Below, in pieces: positions 8,663 through 16,679 of a DNA stretch of 42,488 nt. The position numbers and the translations under genes are program-made. The stretch comes from Terriglobia bacterium (GTDB taxonomy: Bacteria; Acidobacteriota; Terriglobia; Bryobacterales; Bryobacteraceae). The notes beneath the pieces were generated by a model. The model was given only the letters and a program-made list of their open reading frames with translations. It had not been told where the DNA came from and made no database searches. The DNA is taken from the NCBI GenBank assembly GCA_020073615.1, contig JAIQEX010000050.1, positions 1-42,488 of the forward strand, given 5' to 3'. The stretch's first letter is position 1. Each line of letters opens with the position of its first letter.

Positions 8663-9022
8663 TTATTTGCCGCAGGTTTCCGGTTGCAGCGAGTCGGCCG
8701 CGTGGTTCACCAGGAAGGTCTGCACATCGAGGATCTGCGTATCGGGCATGATCTTGGTGAGCGCTTCAGTGCCCCCTGCGTGCTTGCCCTTCAGGAAATA
8801 CGCCTTCCATTGCGCCGTGGTCTTGGTCAGCGGAGTGACTTCGCCGCCCTCGGCGCCTTTGGTATGGCATTCCTTGCAGGTCTGCTTGAAGTAATAGCGT
8901 CCCTTGCCTTCGTTGCCCTTGGGTTGCGGCGTGCCGGCGTTGACGGCGGTGGTGAGCACGACGGCCACGGCGATAGCCGCCAGACCGCTGATGACGAATC
9001 GAAATTTATGACTCTTAGACAT
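8663..9022 (-). CDS. Exported mono-haem cytochrome c
   Basis: A 119-residue protein with a signal peptide (Lys/Arg-rich start, hydrophobic helix 10-27, cleavage near V-N-A-G) and a single haem motif C-K-E-C-H at 49-53. A Met in TKIMPDTQ is the likely sixth haem ligand, making it a class I c-type fold. It sits 54 bases upstream of the molybdoenzyme gene in the same orientation. It is therefore a plausible electron partner of that enzyme in the periplasm, either feeding electrons in or carrying them away. Confidence 0.88.
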   Translation of the reverse strand: MSKSHKFRFVISGLAAIAVAVVLTTAVNAGTPQPKGNEGKGRYYFKQTCKECHTKGAEGGEVTPLTKTTAQWKAYFLKGKHAGGTEALTKIMPDTQILDVQTFLVNHAADSLQPETCGK

Positions 9023-9093
9023 GGCTAATCTCCTTTTTCGTTGCGGGGCCGGGGACGAAGGCAGGGGATAAGGCGGCCCGAAGGGCCAACCTT

Positions 9094-9125
9094 CCCCCAG
9101 CCCCCGGCCCCCAGTCCCCAGCCCC
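9094..9125 (-). repeat. G-rich tract with five G-runs (quadruplex-prone) between porin and cytochrome genes
   Basis: On the minus strand there are five runs of four or five G separated by two- or three-base loops, which fits an intramolecular G-quadruplex in the operon mRNA. It lies in the 110-base gap between the porin stop and the cytochrome start. A small GGCCC-GAA-GGGCC stem is next to it at 9075-9087. A related tract occurs at 29177-29213 in the pyr operon. Confidence 0.6.
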
Positions 9126-9132
9126 TGCTTTT

Positions 9133-10944
9133 CTAGAACCTGGTAATAATCCCCAGCGAAACCATGCTGGCGCCGCTATACGTCGGGAAGCCGAGAATGG
9201 GCGTGGAATCGATCGCCTTGGGCGCGCCGACGTGCCAGCCCGACCCGGAGTAATCGTACAGGTACTTGATGAAATCGCCCTTGAGGATGAAGCGGTCGTT
9301 GATGCGATGGGTCAGGTACGCTTCCACCACGTTGCCGCGCGTATTGGTCTTGGGCGCGATGATGTCGTCGGAGGCTTGCGCGAAGTTGAACCAGTACTGG
9401 CTGCCGTGGTTGAACTCGAAGCCCAGCTTGGTGCGCTCATCGTTGCCGAAGTTGTAGCGCAGGCCGCCCAGCATCATGTAGCCCGAGCGATTCACGGGCG
9501 TTTCAAAGGGGTCCGACATCAGCCCGCCGAAGGGCGTGGTGGTGCCGTTGGGGCGCGTAGCCGAGAGATTGCCGCTCACGTAGAAGTCGAATGCCTTGGC
9601 CTTGCGCGAGAAGTTCATGCCGAACAGGTGAATGCCCCCCAGGTTGGCGGAAGGCGTGTAGCGCATGACCACCGGCGCGCCCACCACATCGCCCGTGAGC
9701 GGATTGTTAGGCAGCACCATCAGGCCGTTGAAGCCGTCGGTCACGTTGAAGGCGTAGGCGTAGGTGGCCTGCACCAGGGTCTTGTCGGTGGTGAACAGGT
9801 CCAGGTTGGCGCCCAGGAAGTGCGTATCCTTGAGCCGGTCCTGCGGCAGTTTGAGCAGGTTGCCGTTGCCGAAGCCGGATTCATAGCCCATACCCCAGCA
9901 CAGCCGCCAGATCATGGTGTCGGTGAACTTGTAGCCCACCGTGATGCCGTCGAACTGGTAGTCGATCAGCGCGCCCGAGGGGGTTCCGCCGCGCGGTTCG
10001 TCCTGGCGGTAGTTCATCGGGGGACCGTCGGTGGAAGGCCGCCGTCCGACCGAGACATAGAGCTTGGAGCCGCCGATATTGTTCCAACTGAAATACGCGC
10101 GCTCCACGCGCAACTGGTCCGAATTGGGGACGCCCGACGTGGTGCCGTCGATGTTCAGGCTGTTCGCCTGGCCGTTGAACACCTGGACGCCGGTGGAATC
10201 GCCGAACACTTTGTACATGCTCAGCCGGCCGGTGAAGCTGATATTGTCGGAGATCTTGGCGTCGAACTTCAGCCGCAGGCGGTTGGTGAACAGCGCATCG
10301 TTGTTGTCCGTATAAGAGGGGATCAACGTGGAAGGCATCAACATCCCGAAGAGCTGCTGCTGCAAGGGGCCGGGGAACGAAGCCATTCCCTGCTTGAGCT
10401 GGTTGAAGGTCAGGTTGTTGGTGAACTGCAGGTAGTCGGCGTAGTGTCCACTGACGGTGTTGTTGATCTCGTTCACGCTGGCCGGCGGCCGGCCCAGGAT
10501 GGGCATGGCGAACATGGTCTTGACCACCAGGTTTTGCAGTTGCATGCCGTCGTAGTGGGTGGGCACGCTGCCCGTGATGCTGTGCGCCTCGAAGCGGTAG
10601 TCGCCAGTGAGCTTGAGCCGGTCGAGCGACTGCTCGCGCTCGGTCTGCGATACGCGCTGGTCGAGCTCTTTGACCTGGGACGCCAGGTCCGCGGCCGGCG
10701 GCGGCTGCACCAGCTTCTGCGCCTGGCTCTGTTGCTCCTGTGTCTTCAGCCGCTCTTCGAGGGCGGCAACTGCCTTTTTCAGGTTCTCGAGTTCCTGCTT
10801 CAACTGATCGGGGCTGTCCGCCGCCGCGCCCGCGGCCGCACCGGACGGTGCGGCTGAGCCTGAAGCCGGGTTTTCTGCCCATAACGCCGGCCCTGCCAGT
10901 TGCAGCAGGAGCATCAGCGAGAGGACGAAAGCGATTCTACGCAT
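9133..10944 (-). CDS. DUF3373 family outer-membrane porin-like protein
   Basis: A 603-residue protein with a signal peptide (MRRIAFVLSLMLLLQLAGPALWAE), then a coiled coil at roughly 45-115 (SPDQLKQELENLKKAVAALEERL and similar). The rest is a long beta-rich domain with alternating aromatic residues and a C-terminal F. The segments LKLTGDYRFEAH and VSVGRRPSTDGPPMNYRQDEPRGG are characteristic of the DUF3373 family, found in metal- and sulfur-respiring bacteria near cytochromes. A 16- to 18-stranded barrel is likely. As first gene of the molybdoenzyme operon it probably gives the substrate or product a path through the outer membrane. SD GGAGGT is eight bases before the start. Confidence 0.85.
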   Translation of the reverse strand: MRRIAFVLSLMLLLQLAGPALWAENPASGSAAPSGAAAGAAADSPDQLKQELENLKKAVAALEERLKTQEQQSQAQKLVQPPPAADLASQVKELDQRVSQTEREQSLDRLKLTGDYRFEAHSITGSVPTHYDGMQLQNLVVKTMFAMPILGRPPASVNEINNTVSGHYADYLQFTNNLTFNQLKQGMASFPGPLQQQLFGMLMPSTLIPSYTDNNDALFTNRLRLKFDAKISDNISFTGRLSMYKVFGDSTGVQVFNGQANSLNIDGTTSGVPNSDQLRVERAYFSWNNIGGSKLYVSVGRRPSTDGPPMNYRQDEPRGGTPSGALIDYQFDGITVGYKFTDTMIWRLCWGMGYESGFGNGNLLKLPQDRLKDTHFLGANLDLFTTDKTLVQATYAYAFNVTDGFNGLMVLPNNPLTGDVVGAPVVMRYTPSANLGGIHLFGMNFSRKAKAFDFYVSGNLSATRPNGTTTPFGGLMSDPFETPVNRSGYMMLGGLRYNFGNDERTKLGFEFNHGSQYWFNFAQASDDIIAPKTNTRGNVVEAYLTHRINDRFILKGDFIKYLYDYSGSGWHVGAPKAIDSTPILGFPTYSGASMVSLGIITRF

Positions 10945-10982
10945 GAGTTACGACCTCCAAAAATCTAGTATCAGATCCGTTA

Positions 10983-11017
10983 GTCTTAATATAAGACACA
11001 ATTGCGAAACTACGCAA
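10983..11017 (-). promoter_or_regulatory. Promoter of the porin-molybdoenzyme operon with two overlapping dyads
   Basis: On the minus strand, TATATT at 10993-10988 is a good -10 box and TTGCGT at 11017-11012 a weak -35 box, 18 bases apart. The -10 lies inside a perfect inverted repeat, GTCTTA-N3-TAAGAC (10983-10997). The -35 lies in a second one, TTGCG-N6-CGCAA (11002-11017). The first is a sensible site for the ArsR-type regulator encoded at the end of the operon; the second has CRP-family spacing. The first gene starts about 38 bases downstream. Confidence 0.6.
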
Positions 11018-11190
11018 GTGTTAAATTGAGAGAAGAGGGGCGGCCGTGGCGGCGGTACCGCCTGGTACTTCGCTTCGTTGCAGGATTCGACGCTGGAGCA
11101 GACGGCGCCTGCAAAATCCGCTCAGTTTTCCCACAACGGCATTTCCGCAGGGCGAAATGGCATTGGACGAGGCCGCCTACCGCCGGTGGC

Positions 11191-11514
11191 CTAGCCGGCC
11201 GCGGGCGGCAGATCGTCGGCGATCCACGTCATGGCAGCGTTGGCCGCGGGCCAGCCGATGGTGGTAATGGCCAGGATGGCCACATGTTCCAGCTCCTCGC
11301 GGGTGACGCCTCGCCGCAGCGCGTTCCGCGTGGCCGAGTGAACCGCCCCTTCGTGCCGCAAGGCGATGGCCAGCGCCAGTTTCACCAGGCGGCGCGTCTT
11401 TTCGTCCAGCGGTCCGGACTCATGGCAGCTCTCGCCCAGCCTGGCGAATGCGTCCCAGACGGCCGGATGTTTGCGCTCGAATCCCGCCACGGACGGCGGC
11501 AGCGGCTCCTGCAT
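11191..11514 (-). CDS. Carboxymuconolactone decarboxylase/AhpD-like family protein lacking the CxxC
   Basis: A 107-residue all-helical protein with the CMD core: GPLDEKTRRLVKLALAIALR, then HEGAVHSATRNALRRG and ITTIGWPAANAAMTWI. The redox cysteines of AhpD are replaced (the site reads E-G-A-V-H-S); the single Cys30 is elsewhere. It is therefore unlikely to be a peroxidase, and the reaction is unknown. SD AAGGAG lies six bases before the ATG. It starts 31 bases after the argD-like stop and is probably co-transcribed with it. Confidence 0.8.
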   Translation of the reverse strand: MQEPLPPSVAGFERKHPAVWDAFARLGESCHESGPLDEKTRRLVKLALAIALRHEGAVHSATRNALRRGVTREELEHVAILAITTIGWPAANAAMTWIADDLPPAAG

Positions 11515-11545
11515 GTTTGCTCCTTCGGGCGGAGGGCAATCCGCC

Positions 11546-12775
11546 TTACTGATCGGCCTTCACTTTGGCGAAAAGTTTCGCCAGAATTTTCAACGCCTGG
11601 TCCACTTCCTTCTCGGTGACAATGTAGGGCGGCAGGAAGCGCAGCACCGTATCGTGCGTGCAGTTGAGCAGCAGCCCTTCGGCAATGGCGTCGAGCACCA
11701 ATTGTTTGCCGGGCACGGCCAGCTCCACGCCCAGCATCAGCCCGAACCCGCGCACTTCCTTGACGAAAGCGTGCTTGCGCGCCAGTTCCTTGAGCATCAC
11801 GTGGAAGTATCCGCCCACCTCCTGAATGTGGGGCAGCAGCTCGTCGAGGATGTCGAAAAATTCGAGCGCCACGCGGCAGGCCAGCGGTCCGCCGCCGAAG
11901 GTGGTGCCGTGCATTCCCGGTTTGATGGCGGCCGCCGCCGTCTCGTTGGCCAGGATGAAGCCCAGCGGGATTCCGCAGGCGACCGGCTTGGCGGCCACCA
12001 CGATGTCGGGCATGATCACGGTCGCGGGGCGCTGGTACGCAAAATATGTTCCCGGCCGGCCCACGCCGCACTGCGTCTCATCGGCGATGAGCAGCGCGTG
12101 GTGCTGGTCCGCCAGTTGGCGTGCCTTGGCGGCGAATTCCTGCGTCAGGGGATTGACGCCCCCTTCGCCCTGGATCATCTCCACGATCATGCCCGCGGTG
12201 CGCTCGCTGAAGGCGGCTTCGAGCGCCGCCGTGTCGTTGGCCGGCACGAAGCGCACGCCGGGAATCAGCGGCTCGAAATCCTGCCGGTACTTGGCCTGTC
12301 CGGTCACCGAAAGGGCGCCCAGGGAGCGGCCGTGGAAGCCGTTCTCGAGGGCGATGATCTCGTATTTTTCGGGATGGATGCCGCGCCCGTGGGCGTGCGT
12401 CATTTTGAGCGCGCCTTCCACGGATTCGGTGCCGGTGTTGGAGAAAAACACGCGAGGCAGGCCGCTCGCCGCCGCCAGACGCTTGGCCAGCGGCCCCTGA
12501 TACTGGTGGTAGTAGAGGTTGGAAGTGTGGATCAGCAGCGCGGCTTGATCGCGTATTACTTTGATGATGCGCGGATGGGCGTGACCGAGAGCATTGACGC
12601 CGATGCCGGTGATGAAATCGAGGTAGCGGCGCCCCTCCAGATCGTAAACATAGCAGCCCTTGCCGCGCGCCAGGACGAGCGGATAGCGGGCATAATTCTG
12701 CAGCAGATACTCCCGTTCCAGGTCCATGATGGCCTGGGCGGAAGTTTCGAGAGCGGGGGGAAGGGCGCTGGACAT
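11546..12775 (-). CDS. argD: Class III aminotransferase, acetylornithine aminotransferase-like
   Basis: A 409-residue PLP enzyme. Motifs in order: YVYDLEGRRYLDFITGIGVN, RVFFSNTGTESVEGALK (phosphate-binding turn), NGFHGRSLGALS, IVEMIQGEGGVNP, LIADETQCGVGRPG (the Asp that contacts the pyridine nitrogen), and VVAAKPVACGIPLG with the Schiff-base Lys. This order and the N-terminus match ArgD-type enzymes of arginine synthesis, but ornithine or other omega-aminotransferases cannot be excluded. No other arginine gene is adjacent. The annotated ATG has GAGGAA only two bases upstream; Met17 (12727) is an alternative start. Confidence 0.78.
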   Translation of the reverse strand: MSSALPPALETSAQAIMDLEREYLLQNYARYPLVLARGKGCYVYDLEGRRYLDFITGIGVNALGHAHPRIIKVIRDQAALLIHTSNLYYHQYQGPLAKRLAAASGLPRVFFSNTGTESVEGALKMTHAHGRGIHPEKYEIIALENGFHGRSLGALSVTGQAKYRQDFEPLIPGVRFVPANDTAALEAAFSERTAGMIVEMIQGEGGVNPLTQEFAAKARQLADQHHALLIADETQCGVGRPGTYFAYQRPATVIMPDIVVAAKPVACGIPLGFILANETAAAAIKPGMHGTTFGGGPLACRVALEFFDILDELLPHIQEVGGYFHVMLKELARKHAFVKEVRGFGLMLGVELAVPGKQLVLDAIAEGLLLNCTHDTVLRFLPPYIVTEKEVDQALKILAKLFAKVKADQ

Positions 12776-13076
12776 TTCCTCATCATAACGTGACCGTCGA
12801 CCAGGTGCCCCGCGCCAACTGTAAACCGTTCCATTTCATACGAATAGGTTCGGCATCCAGGCGCTGGGCCCGGCCTTTGCTCCGTTCAGCCCCGTGTCAC
12901 GCCGTACAACCAATAATTTCAACGTTTTAATGGCATTTTATAGGCCCTCCCGGCGTCCCTCCCTATACTTTGGATAAGCGCGCCTTTCGTGTCCGGAGGA
13001 GGGGGGAGCCATGCGCGCGGCTCATGCCACGTGGTACTGGGAAAGCCGAATCACACCAGGGAGGAGTTCAAACGAG
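12776..13076. other. Divergent intergenic region between argD-like and radical SAM genes
   Basis: About 300 bases shared by two diverging genes. An AT-rich stretch spans roughly 12905-12943 and a TATACT box is at 12964-12969 on the plus strand. No convincing -35 lies at the right distance. Two purine-rich ribosome sites are present, one ahead of 13011 and one ahead of 13077. No gene or RNA structure was recognised. Confidence 0.4.
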
Positions 13077-15191
13077 ATGCACAAGCCGATTAAATATGTA
13101 GAAAAGGCCTTCACATATGCCGCGGGCGCGGCCTGGGTGGTCTTCGATAAACTCAACCAGATTCGCCAGAACCCGGGCTTTGTGCCGGCGTGGTCGGAGA
13201 AGCCGTTGTTGAAGTCGTGGGAGAAGACCAAGCCGCCGCTGGGCTGGCCGCGCGAGACCGATTCGCTTTGCCCGCGCTGCGTTCCCGAAATCCGGCAGCA
13301 GATTCTGGACGGCAAAACGCCGCTCGATGTGCTCTACACGGACAAGCCGGGCGAGATCAAAGCGCAGGTGATCGAGCGCGACGGCAAAATCCTGATGGTG
13401 AAGGATTGCCCCATCCACGGCCACTTCGAAGACGTGATGGCCATCGACACCGCCTTCTTCCAGCATCTCGAGGACGTTTTCCCAGGCCGCGACATCCGCG
13501 CGCACAACGACGCCACGCTGCACAAGCACGGCTCCAGCACGATCGTGCACGGGCGCGGCTCGGTGCTCACGGTGGATCTCACCAACCGCTGCAACATGAT
13601 GTGCGACCCGTGCTTCATGGACGCCAACCAGGTGGGCTTCGTGCACGAGCTGAGCTGGGAGGACATCAAGCGGCTGCTCGACAACGCCATCACCATCAAG
13701 CCCAAGCGGCAGATGTCAGTGCAGTTTTCGGGCGGCGAGCCCACCATTTCCCCCTACTTCCTGGACGCCGTGCGCTACGCGCGGGAAGTGGGCTACACCT
13801 CCGTGCAGGCGGCCACCAACGGCATCGAGTTCGCCAAGAGTCCGGAGTTCTGCAAGCAGGCGGCCGACGCCGGGCTGCGCTACGCATATCTCCAGTTCGA
13901 CGGTATCGGCAACGCCGCCAATCAGCATCGCAAGGTGGGCAACCTGTTCGACGTGAAGCTGCAGGCCATCGAGAACCTGTACGCCAACGGCGTCGATATC
14001 GTCCCGGTGATCACCATCATCAACGGCATCAATAACGAGCAGGTGGGACGCATCATCAAGTTCGCGCTCGACAATCCCAAGAAGATTCCGTTCCTTTCCT
14101 TCCAGCCGGTGTCCTTCACGGGGCGCGACGAGGCGGTCACCGACGAGCGCCGCACCGCGCAGCGCTACACCCTGTCGCACCTCGCGCACGACGTGAAGAA
14201 CCAGACCGGCCTCGGCGAGCCGGCGCGCGACTGGTTCCCCATTTCCTTCATCTCGACCTTCTCCGACTGGAGCGACCTGGTGCACGGCCCGCAGGCCGAT
14301 TGGGGGCAATTGAGCTGCGGCTGCCATCCCAACTGCGGCGTGGGGATGGCCGTGATGGTGGATAAGGAGACCCGGGAATCGGCGCCCGTGACCGCGTTCC
14401 TGAATGCCGACCGGCTGGCGCGCGACGTGGCGCGCATCAACGACGCCGCGCGCGGCAAGTGGCTCTCGGTGGCCGCCATGGCGCTGGCCGTGGCGCGCAA
14501 TTACGATCCCTTCCAGGCGCCGCGGCATTTCAAGCTCAGCGACATGATGAAGAAGTTCGACAAGACCTTCGGCGCCTCCGGCAAGAGCTACGGCAAGGTG
14601 GGCAAGGACCGCACCATGGCCGATATCGAGCAGCGCCGCCGCGACCGCTGGAACTTCCTGTTCATCGCCGGCATGTGGTTCCAGGATCTGTTCAATTACG
14701 ATTTCCGCCGCACCGAGCAGTGCATCATCCCGTATGCCACGCAGGAAGGCGAAATCTCCTTCTGCGCCTATAATACCGGCGTGGGCTGGCGCAACATCAT
14801 CGAGAAGATGCACATGACCGCGACGCTCACCAAGTGGTACGAGGAGCACGGCCGCCACGAGATCTTCGCCGGCGGCAAGGCCGTCCCCCTGCCCAGCAGG
14901 GACCACTCGATGGTGCTGCGCGAGGAGATCGTCACCAACGAAATCCAGCACGATCTTGACCGCCTGGGCATCGCCAAGAACGCGGGCGAGGAGAAGGCGC
15001 GCGCGCGCGACGCGAAGCTCAAGGAGCAGCAGGAGCACGAGCGCATGACCAGGCTCTACCGGCAGCACGTGCTGAAGGAGGAGCCCGGCCCGGACCTGGT
15101 GCAGATCGGTTCGATCCCGCCGGCGCCCGCCGCCAAGCCCGCCGCCAAGCCGGTGGAGGAGCGCGAGGAAGTCGGCAGCTTCGGGGATTAG
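13077..15191 (+). CDS. Large radical SAM protein of the MJ0619/COG1964 type (tetraether/membrane-spanning lipid synthase-like)
   Basis: A 704-residue iron-sulfur enzyme. An N-terminal Cys-rich domain has C65-P-R-C68 and later C111-P-I-H114 (K-x-C-P-x-H-G signature). The radical SAM cluster is C172-x3-C176-x2-C179, followed by the SAM-binding FSGGEPT. Further cysteines at 414, 416 and 420, and C549/C563 (EQCIIPY then ISFCAYNTG), are placed to hold auxiliary clusters. This layout is that of archaeal MJ0619 and Tes (tetraether synthase) proteins. It may join fatty acyl tails into membrane-spanning lipids in this bacterium, but that is inference. The C-terminal 65 residues are a charged helix and Pro/Ala tail. 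Start: GGGAGGAG before 13077; an in-frame ATG at 13011 has its own strong site. Confidence 0.85.
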   Translation: MHKPIKYVEKAFTYAAGAAWVVFDKLNQIRQNPGFVPAWSEKPLLKSWEKTKPPLGWPRETDSLCPRCVPEIRQQILDGKTPLDVLYTDKPGEIKAQVIERDGKILMVKDCPIHGHFEDVMAIDTAFFQHLEDVFPGRDIRAHNDATLHKHGSSTIVHGRGSVLTVDLTNRCNMMCDPCFMDANQVGFVHELSWEDIKRLLDNAITIKPKRQMSVQFSGGEPTISPYFLDAVRYAREVGYTSVQAATNGIEFAKSPEFCKQAADAGLRYAYLQFDGIGNAANQHRKVGNLFDVKLQAIENLYANGVDIVPVITIINGINNEQVGRIIKFALDNPKKIPFLSFQPVSFTGRDEAVTDERRTAQRYTLSHLAHDVKNQTGLGEPARDWFPISFISTFSDWSDLVHGPQADWGQLSCGCHPNCGVGMAVMVDKETRESAPVTAFLNADRLARDVARINDAARGKWLSVAAMALAVARNYDPFQAPRHFKLSDMMKKFDKTFGASGKSYGKVGKDRTMADIEQRRRDRWNFLFIAGMWFQDLFNYDFRRTEQCIIPYATQEGEISFCAYNTGVGWRNIIEKMHMTATLTKWYEEHGRHEIFAGGKAVPLPSRDHSMVLREEIVTNEIQHDLDRLGIAKNAGEEKARARDAKLKEQQEHERMTRLYRQHVLKEEPGPDLVQIGSIPPAPAAKPAAKPVEEREEVGSFGD

Positions 15192-15230
15192 CGGGGGAAG
15201 AGCCCTCCTGCCCGATTCCAGCGGCGTGCC

Positions 15231-16679
15231 ATGGGTCGATACCTGGCCTTCGATCTCGGCGCCGAAAGCGGGCGCGCGATTGCCGGCCGGCTCGAGGACG
15301 GCCGCCTGGCGGTGGAGGAACTGCATCGCTTCCCCAACACACCGATCGAGGACGGCCCCGCGCTTTATTGGGATACGCCGAGGCTATGGCGGGAGATCCA
15401 GCAAGGCATCGCGGTAGCCGCTGGCGACCGCAGGCTTGCGCTCGACGGCATCGGCATAGACACCTGGGGTGTGGATTTCGGGCTGCTCTCGGGCGAAGGC
15501 ACGCTCCTCGAGAATCCGCGGCACTATCGCGATCCGCGCACCGCGGGCGTGATGGAGAAGTTGTTCGCCACGGTGCCCCGCGAGCAGGTGTTCGGCTACA
15601 CCGGCATCCAGTTCATGCAGCTCAACACGCTGTACCAGTTGTACGCCATGAAGCTGGAGCATTCGCCCGCGTTGGGCGCGGCGCACCGGCTGCTCAACAT
15701 GCCGGACCTGTTCAATTACCGGCTCACGGGCGCGGCGAAGTCGGAAGCCACCATCGCCAGCACCACCCAGTTCTTCAATCCCGGGGCGATGGCCTGGGCC
15801 ACGGAGTTATTCGACCGCCTGGGGTTGCCGGGCGGGATCCTATGCCCCATCGTGGCGCCGGGCACACTGCTGGGGACGATGATCGATCCGCCCAACCTGC
15901 CGGTTTACGCGACCGCGGGCCACGATACCGCGGCGGCCGTCGCCGCCGTTCCGGCGGAAGGCGGCGCCCCCTGGTGCTACATCAGCTCGGGTACCTGGTC
16001 GCTGATGGGGATCGAGCTTCACCGGCCGGTGATCGACCGCCAGTCGCTCGCCCTGAACTTCACCAACGAAGTGGGCGCCGGCGGCAGGATCCGGCTGCTG
16101 AAAAACATTCCCGGGCTGTGGCTGTTGCAGGAATGCCGCGGCGCATGGCGCGCGGAGGGCGCGGATTACACCTACGACGAACTGGCCGGCATGGCGGCTG
16201 CAGCCCGCCCGTTTGCCGCAGCCATCGATTCCGACGCGTTCCTCGCCCCCGGCGATATGCCGCGCCGCATCGCGGAGCATTGCCGGCAGACGGACCAGGA
16301 GCCGCCTCAAACCCGCGGCGAATGCGTCCGCGCGATCCTGGAGAGCCTGGCATTGCGCTATCGCAGCGTACTAGAGAGCCTGGAAGCGTTGGGCGGGCGC
16401 CGGATCGAGGTCATCCACATTGTGGGCGGCGGCTCGCGCAACGCCCTGCTGAACCAGTTCGCGGCGGATGCCACCGGCCGCCCGGTGGTGGCCGGTCCGA
16501 GCGAGGCCACGGCCATCGGCAACATCCTGGTGCAAGCCCTGGGCGCGGGCGAGATAGCCGGCCTCGAGGAGCTGAGGTCGGTGGTGCGGCGATCCTTCGC
16601 GCCGGTGACGTTTCAACCGCGGCCCAGCGCGCAGTGGGATGCGGCGTATGAGCGATTCCGGAAGTTATTTGCGCAGTGA
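15231..16679 (+). CDS. rhaB: Rhamnulokinase (FGGY family)
   Basis: A 482-residue sugar kinase that begins MGRYLAFDLGAESGRA, the RhaB version of the FGGY phosphate-1 motif. It continues with GIGIDTWGVDFGLL, RHYRDPRT and the long MPDLFNYRLTG segment typical of L-rhamnulose kinase. The ATP-binding half contains YISSGTWSLMGIE and VGGGSRNALLNQF. It phosphorylates L-rhamnulose in L-rhamnose breakdown. No isomerase or aldolase is beside it, so the rest of the pathway must be elsewhere. It starts 39 bases after the radical SAM gene. Its last 15 bases overlap the end of the convergent glmU. Confidence 0.9.
   Translation: MGRYLAFDLGAESGRAIAGRLEDGRLAVEELHRFPNTPIEDGPALYWDTPRLWREIQQGIAVAAGDRRLALDGIGIDTWGVDFGLLSGEGTLLENPRHYRDPRTAGVMEKLFATVPREQVFGYTGIQFMQLNTLYQLYAMKLEHSPALGAAHRLLNMPDLFNYRLTGAAKSEATIASTTQFFNPGAMAWATELFDRLGLPGGILCPIVAPGTLLGTMIDPPNLPVYATAGHDTAAAVAAVPAEGGAPWCYISSGTWSLMGIELHRPVIDRQSLALNFTNEVGAGGRIRLLKNIPGLWLLQECRGAWRAEGADYTYDELAGMAAAARPFAAAIDSDAFLAPGDMPRRIAEHCRQTDQEPPQTRGECVRAILESLALRYRSVLESLEALGGRRIEVIHIVGGGSRNALLNQFAADATGRPVVAGPSEATAIGNILVQALGAGEIAGLEELRSVVRRSFAPVTFQPRPSAQWDAAYERFRKLFAQ

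Noticed and set aside
4922-9022. Alternative complex III
   Set aside because: The NrfD, ferredoxin and cytochrome parts recall it, but the molybdoenzyme is a separate Tat-exported protein with an intact cluster motif, and ActA, ActD and ActF-like genes are absent.
6419-9028. Plus-strand frame of about 870 codons opposite the molybdoenzyme genes
   Set aside because: Shadow of three well-supported minus-strand genes; no recognisable motif.
9075-9087. Intrinsic terminator at the GGCCC-GAA-GGGCC stem
   Set aside because: Only five base pairs and no T-run; it lies inside an operon.
11041-11190. Possible small gene between the operon promoter and the CMD-like gene
   Set aside because: Only Arg-rich GC-driven frames and a GGCGGTACCGCC palindrome; nothing supports coding.
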